NCBI RefSeq assembly: GCF_024679245.1 | Contig: NC_090174.1 | Span: 50,413,538 to 50,477,537, forward strand | From: Pseudorasbora parva | Lineage: Eukaryota; Chordata; Actinopteri; Cypriniformes; Gobionidae | Direction of reading: 5' to 3' | Length of the DNA: 64,000 bases | Shown here: positions 11,941 to 22,880 of the stretch, in pieces | How the letters are laid out: each line of letters starts with the position of its first letter | Position numbering within the stretch: position 1 is the first letter of the stretch | Position numbers and translations under genes: made by a program | Notes under the pieces: generated by a model | What the model saw: the letters and a program-made list of their open reading frames with translations, nothing else | What the model was told of the DNA's origin: nothing | Databases searched by the model: none

Positions 11941-12183
11941 TGCATCACCCCTAAAATCCACCATTTTGGCTATCAGAGATTGAGAGAGGCCTTTCAGCCT
12001 ATATTATTATAAAATAAAAAAAGGTCATCTGATGTGTAACATCATCAATGTATAGTTTTAAATTTGTTTTACTTTGATATAATGACATTCAGTTGTCTCA
12101 GGTAATGATAGCTCACCCGTTCAATTAATCTGATAGAAACGTGTGTATTACAAGGTTAAATAAGTGGCACACTCATTGTGACC

Positions 12184-12491
12184 ATGTGTGTGTGTGTGTG
12201 TGTGTGTGTGCGCGTGCGTGCGTGTGCGTGCTTGTTTTTGTGAAATATCAAAACACAAATGTGTATAATGACATTGGTATGACATAGGTATTACAAGGAG
12301 AGGGTGAAATATGAGGACATTACCAAAGGCTTATATGTCATCCAGGATGAGTGTTTGTTTTTTTGAGAAAGTAAAAATGCTGAATGTTTCCTGCGGGTTT
12401 AGGGGCAGGGGCAGGTGTAGGGGGATAGAAAATACATTTTGAACCGTATAAAAATCATTACGCTTATGGGATGTCCTCACATTTCACAAAA

Positions 12492-12541
<50 letters not shown>

Positions 12542-12547
12542 GTGTGT
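12184..12547. mobile_element. Inverted-repeat element embedded in a (TG)n tract
   Basis: (TG)n from about 12184 to 12230 (with CG interruptions) and again at 12498-12547 flank a core of about 267 bp. The core starts CTTGTTTTTGTGAAATATC and its far end, on the opposite strand, reads GTTTGTTTTTGTGAAATGTG. Both flanks are TG in the same orientation, as if an inverted-repeat element had inserted within a TG microsatellite. The core's 'ggtttaggggcaggggcagg' block resembles a repeat common in fish. Confidence 0.6.
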
Positions 12548-14424
12548 CTCCCTGAGAGAAGAGCTACTTAAGGCAAATCTTCACCTCAGGAAACTTCAAC
12601 CATCCATATCCTTCTCATATCTTCCATAGCTTTCTCTGGGGAAATACTACCTCTGACCTCTTCTCTCTCTGTGCCTGTGTACAATTTATTCATACAGGAG
12701 CTCAATTCTTCTCAAGGGAGAAGAAGAAAAACACCATTCTTCCTACCTCTGAGCCGCCCAACCTCCAAACAAAACAGCTTCTCTCACTCTCATTTAACCA
12801 TCAAAATGAAATTGTCCACCAAAAAGCTCTAGTACTAATAATAGTCATTCGGTCGGCATACCCGTGTCGGAAAATTCTGATCAGGGATGATGTCATAGCA
12901 CAGTGGTTCTCCAACAGCGTGCAGTGGCACCCCGGGGTGCAGTGAAAACAGTTCCACGCAGCCTCCATTTCCTAAAGCTGCAAAAGCCAAGACAGCCTGC
13001 CATTTATCGTTATTACATCTGAACGTATGCCAAAGTCAATCTCATAAAGAAAGGGCTGTTTCATTCTTAAATTATGAATCTTGGATGATCACCTGCTGGG
13101 CTGCCACGTTGTAACATCCATTGTCCCCCAGAAATGGACATTTAGTGAGTATCTAAGAGGGTGACCTGCTGATGTTCCTGACTTGAAACTGTGAAGTCTC
13201 TAGAAACATAGCAGTTTGAATAAACCTGGAAAATCTACTAGAACCGTTTAAGAAACCAAATATTGTTCTATGGCTTTGTGTTACGCAGACTAGTTATTTT
13301 GATTCGAAAGAAAATCCCATTTGTACTAGTTTAATCAGTAGGGATGCATCAATATTAAAATTCTGTCTGTAAACTGATCATTTTACTGTTTCTGGTTGAT
13401 AAATAAATGGCTTTGTAAAGATTACATTTAACAGAGTTATTAAATGAGTACTATAGCAACCCTATACTATTTTAAAAGAAAATAACAAACTGATCAGATT
13501 TATTGCTAAAGTAAAGGTTGAATCTGAATTACAACCTAAATTTGGTACAGTGTCATAAGTAAACCACAAGAAAAACTGGTCCCAAACCTGTTATCGATGC
13601 AGTGCATTCTGGAAGAAGAAATAAAAATGGTTAAACACCTGTTTGGCTGCACAGCTCTAAAAGGTGACCACAATAAATAAATTAAATCCAGGTTTAATTC
13701 TGGTCTTTTAGTCTGAGAAAATGCTACAAAAATTGAATAATGGATGCTTTGTTAACAACTCTGAAATTGCAGGTCAGTGCATGCAAATAACTGAACCGAC
13801 AGCTCACCACAAGCTGACAAGACCAGCACACCTGATGAGTGTTTTCTATTCACACAAAACAGGCAATTATGAATAAGTCTAAGTGTCACAGCAGAAAATG
13901 AGTGGGCCTCTCTACATGAGAAGGGGCCTTTGTTTAATTGTATGCAGGATAGAGACTAGGCGAGAAAGAGAGAGAGAAACAGGATTGAGCGAAACGTGAA
14001 AGCGAGATGAGAGAGATGTAAGGTTAAGGGCTATCTATTATGTATGACAGAAAGCTCTTGGCAATGTGCCTCTGTAGGAGGACCTGTGGTGATTCAGTCA
14101 CAGTGAGAGGAGCAGGCCACAGGCCAAATCCCCTTAGCACGAGAGATCATAAGAACCCGTGCTCATCATTACCTCTGACTATCACCACAACAGGAGAGGA
14201 AATTACACTATGAATGGCATACAGTTAGAATCCAGACAGCAGAATGGTTCACAGCCGATATGATGCAGATTTTTGATTGGGATGGCACTCTTTGTTTGGC
14301 TGACCAATGGCAGTCTGATAACTAAGGCTAAATTTGAAAGACTGAATGATAAATGCTTCACTCAAAGAGCTGCAAAAGCCTAACACCACCTAAGAAAATG
14401 GTGACCAGAAATTCATGTAGGCGG
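12548..14424. other. Unassigned DNA with two hAT-like tips
   Basis: CAGTGGTTCTCCAAC at 12901 and TAGGGATGCATCAATATTAA at about 13339 look like single ends of fish hAT MITEs; I cannot find matching partners. A GA-rich stretch lies at about 13964-13990. No coding evidence. Confidence 0.4.
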
Positions 14425-15253
14425 CAGAGATGGACAGTAACTAAGTACATTTACTTAGTTACATTTACTTAGGAGTACTGTACTTAAGTACAACTTTTTG
14501 AGTATCTGTACTTTACTTGAGTATTATTTTTTCTGAAAACTTGACTTTTATTTCAGTACATTTGAAAGACAAATATCGTACTTTTTACTCCACTACATTT
14601 CTATCAAGGTTCTCAAAGTCGAAAGTCGTTTCTGTAGCAGCTTTGAAAGCCTGTAGATTATTTTTTCTTCTTCTTTAAAAGGGGTTTGGGTTTTTGCAGA
14701 AATCCTATCAGGAATTACTCTTGTAGGGTCACGTGAAGTTCAAAGATTTCCCAGCATTTTTTGAACACTGATCAAGTTTATAGCAAAATGGAAGAAAACG
14801 GATGTCAAAATGTTAATTTTGGCGAGTATTCACATAAACAAAGTTGATGATGTCTTAAGTGGACGTAACAGTTGGGAGAATATCAGATGTGTTTCAGTGT
14901 ATTGGATCCGTGCATTCGGCCTTAAAGTGACGGCAGCTTTGTAAAGAGCTTCGTAAATTTTATACAAGTATTTAAATGAGTTTAAGTTAGTCGTATGCTA
15001 GCATGTCAGATGGAACATCACTGACTGGATTAAACCATGATGGCATAGTTTGCATTTATACAACAATAATAAAATAATGCGTTGACATAAAAAAGGAAAT
15101 TTACTTTAAATACTTAAGTACTTTTGAAAACAAATGCTTCTGTACTTTTACTTAAGTAAAATCAGTTTTTACAACTTTCTCTTGTAACAAAGAAATATTT
15201 GACCAGCCCTACATTTACTTTTACTCAAGTAATGAAGTTCTGTATTTGGTCTA
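14425..15253. mobile_element. hAT non-autonomous element (CAGAGATGGACAG end)
   Basis: Starts CAGAGATGGACAGTAACTAAG and is rich in 'tacttaagtac' and 'acttgagta' motifs. The same family, with intact ends, is nested at 47078-47890. The right end here ('caagtaatgaagttctgta...') is degenerate and abuts the TTAA element at 15255. No protein is encoded. Confidence 0.7.
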
Positions 15254-15642
15254 ATTAAAGGTGCAGTATGTAGTATTTATGAGGATCTACTGACAGGAAT
15301 GCAATATAATATACATACAGTGCCTTGCGAAAGTATTCGGCCCCCTTGAACTTTGGGACCTTTTGCCACATTTCAGGCTTCAAACAAAGATATAAAACTT
15401 TATTTTTTTTGTGAAGAATCAATAACAAGTGGGACACAATCATGAAGTGGAATTAAATTTATTGGATATTTAAAACTTTTTTTTACAAATCAAAAACTGG
15501 GCGTGAAAAATTACTCGGCCACTTTACTTTCAGTGCAGCAAACTCTCTCCAGAAGTTCAGTGAGGATCTCTGAATGATCCAATGTTGACCTAAATGACTA
15601 ATGATGATAATTAGAATCCACCTGTGTGTAATCATGTCTCCG

Positions 15643-15648
15643 TATAAA
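15643..15648 (+). promoter_or_regulatory. Possible TATA box of the Tc1 transposase
   Basis: TATAAA lies 53 bp upstream of the transposase ATG, between the left inverted repeat and the coding frame. The truncated Tc1 copy has TATAAAAG in the equivalent place (25861). Function is inferred from position. Confidence 0.4.
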
Positions 15649-15700
15649 TGCACCTGCACTGTGATAGTCTCAGAGGTCCGTTTAAAGTGCAGAGAGCATC

Positions 15701-16693
15701 ATGAAGAACAAGGAACACACCAGGCAGGTCCGGGATACTGTTGTGGAGAAGTTTAAAGCCGGATTTGGATACAAAAAGATTTACCAAGCTTTAAACATCC
15801 CAAGGAGCACTGTGCAAGCGATAATATTGAAATGGAAGGAGTATCAGACCATTGCAAATCTACCAAGACCTGGCCGTCCCTCTAAACTTTCAGCTCATAC
15901 AAGGAGAAGACTGATCAGAGATGCAGCCAAGAGGCCCATGATCACTCTGGATGAACTGCAGAGATCTACAGCTAAGGTGGAAGACTCTGTCCATAGGACA
16001 ACAATCAGTCGTATACTGCACAAATCTGGCCTTTATGGAAGAGTGGCAAGACGAAAGCCATTTCTTAAAGATATCCATAAAAACCGTCGTTTAAAGTTTG
16101 CCACAAGCCACCTGGGAGACACACCAAGCATGGGGAAGAAGGTGCTCTGGTCAGATGAAACCAAAATTGAACTTTTGGCAACAATGCTAAACATTATGTT
16201 TTGCGTAAAAGCAACACACCAACCCCACTGTCAAACATGATGGTGGCAGCATCATGGTTTGGGCCTGCTTTTCTTCAGAAGGGACAGGGAAGATGGTTGA
16301 AATTGATGGGAAGATGGATGGAGCCAAATACAGGACCATTCTGGAGAAAACCTGATGGAGTCTGCAAAAGACCTGAGACTGGGGTGGAGATTTGTATTTC
16401 AACAAGACAATGATCCAAAACATAAAGCAATATCTACAATGGAATGGTTCAAAAATAAACATATCCGGGTGTTAGAATGGCCAAGTCAAAGTCCAGACCT
16501 GAATCCAATCGAGAATCTGTGGAAAGAACTGAAAACTGCTGTTCACAAATGCTCTTCATCCAACCTCACTGAGCTGTTCTGCAAGGAGGAATCGGCAAAA
16601 ATTTCAGTTTCTCGATGTGCAAAACTGATAGAGACATACCCCAAGCAACTTACAGCTGTAATCGCAGCAAAAGGTGCCGCTACAAAGTATTAA
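15701..16693 (+). pseudogene. Tc1-like transposase, frameshifted
   Basis: A transposase of the Tc1/mariner superfamily cuts and pastes its own element by binding the terminal repeats and using a DDE active site. The intact first frame (179 codons from ATG 15701) shows two helix-turn-helix regions (about residues 8-47 and 66-108) separated by a GRPSK AT-hook-like linker near residue 58, then WSDET with catalytic D152. The second aspartate (QQDNDPKH, codon at 16406) and the glutamate (PIENLW, codon at 16511) are 35 codons apart, the DD34E spacing. The frame moves at about 16169, 16215 and 16347, fitting two single-base losses and one larger deletion, so no active protein can be made. The family is normally about 340 residues. 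Confidence 0.93.
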
Positions 16694-17348
16694 CTTAAGT
16701 ATTAACAAAGTATTAACTTAATTAAACCCAATTTTTCAGTTTTTGTTTTGTTAAAAAAGTTTGAAGTCGTTCCACTTCATGATTGTGTCCCACTTGTTGA
16801 TTCTTCACAAAAAATTACAGTTTTATATCTTTATGTTTGAAGCCTGAAATGGCAAAAGTGGCAAAAGGTCGCAAAGTTCAAGAGGGCAATGTAACTATGG
16901 GGGGTTCAAGGGGGTTCAAGACACTGTAACTATGTTTTCAGTGGTGTATAAAGACTACATAATGAACCGTTATGTTTTTATTACTTTAGAATGAGCCATT
17001 TCTATCTACATACACCGCGGGTTCCTTACAGTGAAATTGCTATTTTGAGCCGTCATGTTTCTACAGTAGCCCTACACAGAAAAACTTCTCTACAGAGCGC
17101 TAGTCTATCTCTTTTCTCTCCGAAGACAACATCTTTGTCCTGTGTCGGCCACCGTTACTTGGAAAGGGATGGGGGGTGCAATACACAAACTCACCGCTAG
17201 ATGCTGCTAAAAATCATACACTTCACCATTAAAATGATAAACCATTCAATACGTTCAGTATAATGGAGCTCATAAACATGGAAACAAGATTTGGAAAGGG
17301 GGAAATTATATAATGCAAATTCAAAATAAGGGTGTCTCAAAATAACAG

Positions 17349-17559
17349 TATTCGTCGTTGGGTAGTAACTGATTACATGTAATCTGAATTATGTAACTAG
17401 ATAACAAAAATTATAGATTATTATTTTTTTTTAATCAGTCTACGGTTACTTTATTGATTACATGGTATTCTTGCATGGGCAGTACATTAAGCATTGATTC
17501 TCCCTGCAACTCTTATTTTTTTTAAAATTTCCTTTCTAAAAAAAAAGCCAACTGCGTAT
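17349..17559. mobile_element. Fragment of a GATTACATGTAATC-type repeat
   Basis: 'gttgggtagtaactgattac' followed by 'atgtaatctgaattatgtaac' resembles the start of a common fish hAT-derived repeat. It ends in T/A-rich sequence next to the LINE fragment; the other terminus is not seen. Confidence 0.4.
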
Positions 17560-18064
17560 ATGTTCAGAAGGTCTTCCAGGTCTGTGGAATTGCATACATT
17601 GTTAATGCTTTCTTCACCAGCAAGGTGGACTACTGTAATGATCTTCTCACTGGTCTTCCTATAAGACCATTAGACAGCTGCAGCTCATACAGAACGCTGC
17701 TGCCAGGACTCTGAGCAGAACCAGGAAATATGACCATATCACACCAGTCCTCAGGTCTTTACACTGGCTTCCAGTTACATTTAGGATAGATTTTAAAGTA
17801 CTATTACTTGTTTATAAATCACTCAATGAGCTAGGACCTCAATACATTGCAGATATGCTGATTAAATACAAACCCAACAGATCACTCAGATCAGCAGGAT
17901 CAAGTCAGTTAGAAATACCAAGAGTTCACTCAAAGCGAGGAGAGTCTACTTTTATCTATTATACCAGTAGTTGGAACCAGCTTCCTGAACAGATCAGATG
18001 TGCTCAGTACACATTCAAATCCAGACTCAAAACACATCTGTTTAACTGTGCATTTACTGAATGA
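17560..18064 (+). pseudogene. CR1/L2-clade LINE ORF2 C-terminal fragment
   Basis: This is the 3' end of the reverse-transcriptase polyprotein of a non-LTR retrotransposon. In one frame it reads FFTSKVDYCNDLLTGLP, then after a one-base loss near 17672 the frame continues with LQLIQNAAARTLS, ITPVLRSLHWLPV, LLLVYKSLNELGP and finally SRLKTHLFNCAFTE before TGA at about 18062. These are the conserved C-terminal blocks of CR1/L2-like LINEs. The 5' part is missing, the usual result of truncated target-primed insertion. It is not functional. Confidence 0.88.
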
Positions 18065-18600
18065 GCTCTGTGCCACTGTACGTCAGACTGATCGCACCTT
18101 ATCTTATCTATGCATCATCTTTTTATTCTTTTTATAACTGTTTCAGTTTACCTTTGTTCTTATCTTTGGTTATTGTTCATTTAAATGTTCATCTGAGTTC
18201 AATGTGATGAGTGAAAACTGGGTTTGATGGATATAGCACGTTTGACAAAAATGTATGAGTATGTGGAAATCTGTGGAAAGGTATGATGAGTGAAAATGGG
18301 TTTAACAAGAAGGTTCCTGAGTATAAATCAGGGAATAGTGATTGAAATGGATGTTATGAACGTGTTTGAGAAAGAAATGAATGAGAGGTGATCTAATTAA
18401 GAAGGTACATGTAGGTAGACTGTAAACTGAAGGAAGTTTTTATTTTTCAGACCACTATTGTGTATTTGACCATTTTAATTTTATTTTTACTTTCTAATTA
18501 TCTTTACAACCATTTTAATTATCCTTGTTTTTAATTTTTAATTCTTACACATGGTATTCTTATTGACAATGAAATGTGCTATACAAATAAACTTGCCTGG
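18065..18600 (+). mobile_element. Probable 3' UTR of the LINE fragment
   Basis: The sequence runs from the ORF stop to a tail 'gaaatgtgctatacaaataa', which resembles the conserved 3' ends of fish CR1/L2 LINEs and the tail at about 52584-52612. It closes with TTGCC-type short repeats (CTTGCCTGGCCTTGC). The middle is AT-rich and may include unrelated insertions. Confidence 0.6.
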
Positions 18601-19459
18601 CCTTGCTTTACATAGATCAGCCACTGGTCATGTGCCTATGACTGAAAACTGAGACCTGCACAGCCTCTAATCACTTGGTTTCCAGAAAACATTTATTTAA
18701 TTTAAGTGTTTTCTCAACATTCCAACACTGCACATTCTAATCAACTCCTGACAAATATGGCAGAGCTATTTTCAAATGTTAATTAATGGCATTAAAGGGT
18801 TAGTTCACCCAAAAATGAAATTGATGTCATTAATGACTCACCCTAATGTTGTTCCACACCCGTAAGACCTCCATTCATCTTCGGAACACAGTTAGTAAGA
18901 TATTTTATATTTAGTCCGACAGCGTATCTAAGTGTATGCACACTATACTGTCCATGTCCAGAAAGGGAATAAAAACATCCTCAAAGTAGTCCATATGTGA
19001 CATCAGTTAGTTATTAGAATCTCTTGAAGCATCAAAAATACATTTTGGTCCAAAAATAACAAAAACTATGACTTTATTCAGCATTATCTTCTTTTCCTTG
19101 TTTGTGTTCAATCCTCAAATAAAGATTCAAACGGTTGTGAATCAGTGAATCAATAAATGATTTGGATTGCTTGCCAAACTGCTGAAATCACGTGACACTG
19201 GTGATCCAAATCATTGATCCGATTCACTGATTCATAACCGTTTGAATCTTTATTTGAGGTTTGAACACAAACAAGGAAGGGAAGACAATGCTGAATAAAG
19301 TCGTAGTTTTTGTTATTTTTGGACCAAAATGTATTTTCGATGCATTAAGAAATTCTAATTAACTAACTGATGTCACATATGGACTACTTTGATGACGTTT
19401 TTATTCCCTTTTTGGAAATGGACAGTATAGTGTGCATACACTTGCATTCGCTCTCGGAC

Positions 19460-20300
19460 TAGAGGTTGCACCGACTAGTCAACTAATCGATTAGTCGACC
19501 TTAATGCTCTGTCATGACGCTTTAAGCTTGACGTCGACTAGTCGCTGGCCTATAGAGGGCGCAACAGGATAAGCAATTCCTGACACGCAGGCTCTGTTTT
19601 GAACAGTTAAATATGACAAATAAATGCATATTCCGTGAGCTGTCCACAAGACATGTTTGATTACCATCTGGATGCTCAAAATTGATCGGGCGAATGCACG
19701 CTTATTGTACACGTAAGTTAATCATCGTGCTAAACTGCGTGCTGCAACACACACACATAGCCGATCGAACATCACGCGGAGACTGCGCGCGCCTCACACA
19801 ACCATTCAGTAGCGCAGAAATGTATTGTCAACACTGTTCTGTGATTTATCAAAAAAATAGCTTAGAAACTGAAACGTTCTAGCATATATTTCTTGATAAC
19901 TAAAACTCACAGCTTCACTATTAGTATAGTAGAGAGACGCTGCCGGTAGAATTAATTCACACACAATCACTTACTAATGCATTCATATACATGTAATCTT
20001 TATTGTGCTACTTTATCTGTATCTTAATCAGAACGAACAGAAATCTGTGAGAAATATACGACCATAAGACAAAAGAACTGATACAAAAGCTGTAATGTAG
20101 GATCAATAACCTTATGGGCAGCGCTGTGTCATATGCCATATCAGCTGTGCTGTTCACAAGAAGACCCGAGTTCGAGTCTCAGCTCAAGGTTCAGGTTTAT
20201 TTTATTTTTAATTAATGACGTCATCAGCGACTAGTCGACTCGACTCGACTCTCATCACATAAATGTCGACTTTAAAAAAATGAAAGTCGTTCAACCCCTA
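19460..20300. mobile_element. hAT non-autonomous element nested in the foldback element
   Basis: Begins TAGAGGTTGCACCGACTAGTC and ends ...GTCGTTCAACCCCTA, so the opposite strand begins TAGGGGTTGAACGAC. Flanking 8-mers TCTCGGAC (19452-19459) and TCTCAGAC (20301-20308) differ at one base, a hAT-type 8-bp target duplication. Removing the insert restores the foldback arm. Part of the interior (about 19596-19755) is repeated at 49575-49740. No transposase is present. Confidence 0.9.
20116..20186 (+). other. tRNA-like segment inside the nested hAT element
   Basis: 'cccgagttcgagtctcag' at 20165-20182 fits a T-arm with a B-box-like GAGTTCGAGTC and 4 of 5 stem pairs. The preceding 50 nt have tRNA-like spacing, but the A box and acceptor stem are poor. 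It could be a captured tRNA or SINE head, or chance. It is not called a functional tRNA. Confidence 0.3.
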
Positions 20301-20428
20301 TCTCAGACTAAATATAAAATATCTTAAACTGTGTTCTTAAGATGAACGGCAGTCTTAAAGGTGTGGAATGACAATAGGGTGAGTCATTAATGACATCAAT
20401 TTCATTTTTGGGTGAACTAACCCTTTAA

Positions 20429-21318
20429 TACCACAAAAGTAACAATAATCAAAAACTTTCCAAGATTTTATTAAAGTCTTTGGAAATTTACCAGAAATGT
20501 TTAGCCCATTTGCAACCCTAACAAAAGGGTTGTTTTCTCAACATTCCCTCAAACATTAAAAAAAAAAAATCCTTCACTGAAGTTCGCACATCTGTTAATA
20601 GGCCAAACATGGACAGCCAAATATTGACTAGTGTACAAAGAAAGAGACAGAATAACTGAACCAACGTTTCAACTTAAAACAAGAAAGGAAATGTTAGACT
20701 GTTCAAGGCTAACACAAATGTAAACATGGCTTTGCAAGGCCTGGCTTTTTTCAAAAAGCTACTAAGGTGTGCATGTCTGTCTATGCGCTTTAATAAGAAG
20801 CAATCCATTCATTTCCTGCAGGGAGACATGTTTATACAGCTCCTACATTTGGTGAGGAAGCAGAGAAACTGATTAGCTTCATAAAAACACACACACACAC
20901 ACACACACACTTTCAGCTACTGGCAAAAGAGTAAAAATATGATACAAACTCTCTTGTGAGACATTGTGTATATGGGTAGGATGAATCTGACAACATAATA
21001 AACTATCTGATAGAATCGTTTTTCACAGATGCTTCATTTACCCAGCAAGCACATCACCCTTCTGCTCTTCCCTCCCTGCCTGACAAAAGGCACAAAGCAC
21101 ATTTGCAGGAATACATTTCTCTCTGAATTCTATTTGTTCATAAAATATAGTGTAAAGTCTAAACCATGACAGTGTTCTCTAGATATGATGACTTGTGATG
21201 GTCGTATCAAGTTTAAATCAGGCCTGTGTTGCATCCCAACCGGTCTCTCTGCAGTAATTTTGTGTAAATTCCTATTACATTGGAAGCCCTTAAAAACAAC
21301 CAGAAGTAGTGAAAAGCT
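20429..21318. other. Unassigned DNA with a short CA tract
   Basis: A CA run of about 24 bp lies at 20887-20910. No gene or element ends are recognised elsewhere. Confidence 0.45.
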
Positions 21319-21965
21319 AAATTTGTTCACACTTGTAGTTTGGTTCACTTGACTTGTTTGGTGTGGACCGAAAAAACGAAACAAAAAAATTATTTATTCA
21401 TGGTCCGATTAGCGTTCACATTGTCAAAGTTTGACATGGAATCTAAATATAACAAAACCTAAAGGCATATGGGATAAGTTCACAAGCGGATTGGTTTAGG
21501 TTTTAAGACATAGCCTATATTTCGAGATGGAACTTGGCAAACATCCAAAACAATGCTGTGTGCTGGGCTAAAAGCTCTCGTTGCACGTGATGGTATTTTG
21601 CCAACTGAGAACTTAGAAAGCGTCATAACAGGAGCAGGAATCCTTCCATCACACGACTATGACGAGGAAAAAGCACGTAATGCTTGAGAATTCCATCCTT
21701 TCTAGGATCACATCTTGTGACAACATGTCCCCTTTTTGCTGAATTTACATGTATTTGGTCCGTGTTGCGTTCATATTTCACTCTAACCGCATCATAGTTT
21801 GTTTGGAAGCAGGCCAAAACCCATCTTATCAGCGGCCTCGGTCCGATTGTTTGGTGTGCAGCAGGGTTCGGATTGGCAGCATTCACACATTCATATGCAC
21901 TAACAGAGCAAACTCACCAGGGTTTATTTTAATCAAACCAAACATGCCAAGTGTGAACACACCCT
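21319..21965. mobile_element. Non-autonomous element with GTTCACAC ends, copy 1
   Basis: The left end 'ttgttcacacttgtagtttg' and right end 'gccaagtgtgaacacaccc' are inverted, and the interior is full of 'ttggtccg', 'gtttggtgtg' and 'gcgttcac' motifs. It aligns block by block with 48664-49423 and, inverted, with 62857-63584. No protein is encoded. The superfamily is not resolved. Confidence 0.75.
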
Positions 21966-22880
21966 TGGGCTGCACCGTGGTCACATGACCACCACTAAAC
22001 TTCCAATAAATCTTTTAACCTCTTAACTTTTTTTCCTCAAGTGAATGTAACAGATTTGTATAATGTAATAGGCTTTCGTACAAAGATTCTCAAAACTGCA
22101 AAAAAAACTGCAAAAAAAAAAACACTGACTCAAAACTAGTATAAAAATCATTTGTTAAGTTTGGTTGGGTTCTGTTAGGCAGAGAAAAAATAATAATCTA
22201 TCAAAAAGCCCCTCTATACAACTTTCACTGCTTCAGTCTTCCTGAAATCACCCGGATGATGAAATTATCACTCCCAATAATCAAGAGAAACTGTGGACAT
22301 AACGGGTTCTTCAGGGACCCACTTAACCACAGGCTACCGCTGGTAATTAGCTCCAGCCGGCAGGAGGGGAAAGATCTGTGCCACCTGCAGGAAAACATGC
22401 ACTGTGGAAAAGGAGGAGGTCAAGAAACGAGAAGGGTTTCAAAGACAAGTGTGACTCTGACCCTTAAAACTTGGTTGTTTGATTAACACCATATGCCCCT
22501 TCTTTCACTTAAGACATGCAAGCTTGGTTGAATACTGAAGCATATTCAAACTTAATAAGGAAGCTGGACTGCTTAGATAACCATTTAATTGTCAAACTCC
22601 GCAGTCCATTATTCTAAGAGCTTAGTAATTAAATGGATTAATCGGCTGAAGTACGATGCTGGCATAATGCGACTGCTGATCAGTGTATTGACTGATTGAA
22701 TAGGTTTGGTTATACTCCCGTTCATTGTTCTGGTGATGAGCAGTTATACAAGATCTCAAAGCCTATAGTCCATTAATGTGAGTTGGTGGCTTGGTAATCG
22801 CTAAATCCCTAAATAATAAACAAAACATCCTTTTGAATTCTTGATGTTTAAACAGATTTTTGGAGCATTTGTAAATCACT
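21966..22880. other. Repeat-poor DNA, possible conserved non-coding block
   Basis: No transposon ends seen. From about 22230 to 22760 base composition is balanced and homeodomain-like words occur (TAATTA, GGATTAATC, TTTAATTG near 22580-22645). That texture is common in vertebrate conserved non-coding elements but proves nothing without alignment. Confidence 0.25.

Larger units (their letters stand above)
15318..16926 (+). mobile_element. Tc1-like transposon, near full length, inactive
   Basis: 1,609 bp flanked by TA on both sides, beginning CAGTGCCTTGCGAAAGTATT, with the right end reading CAGTGTCTTGAACCCCC on the opposite strand. Long terminal inverted repeats of roughly 190 bp (about 15318-15500 and 16737-16926) share blocks such as 'caggcttcaaac' and 'gtgggacacaatcatgaagt'. 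The right tip contains a small local duplication of 'gggggttcaag'. Size, TA target, CAGTG tips and encoded DD34E transposase are all as expected for the Tc1 family. Confidence 0.95.
15255..17232. mobile_element. TTAA-ended MITE split by a Tc1 element
   Basis: The left tip is TTAAAGGTGCAGTATGTAG; the right tip on the opposite strand is TTAATGGTGAAGTGTATGA. About 63 bp lie left of the Tc1 insertion and about 306 bp right of it, so the original element was roughly 370 bp. The left tip closely resembles the TTAAAGGTGCAGTAAGCAC end at 30209-30227. Confidence 0.65.
18792..20428. mobile_element. Long foldback (palindromic) element, copy 1, interrupted
   Basis: The ends are TTAAAGGGTTAGTTCACCCA and its inverse. 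Without the hAT insertion at 19460-20300 the element is about 790 bp and nearly all of it is a giant inverted repeat. 'ggttagttcacccaaaaatg', 'ccatatgtgacatcagttag' and 'aaccgtttgaatctttattt' recur inverted in the right half, meeting near 19170-19200. Each arm is roughly 400 bp. No protein is encoded. Copy 2 is at 46794-48343 and a solo arm at 28010-28182. Confidence 0.9.

Noticed and set aside
15701..16240. Functional Tc1 transposase
   Set aside because: Although the first 179 codons are open, frame shifts at about 16169, 16215 and 16347 break the catalytic domain.
16187..16462. 91-codon minus-strand frame
   Set aside because: Antisense shadow of the Tc1 transposase pseudogene.
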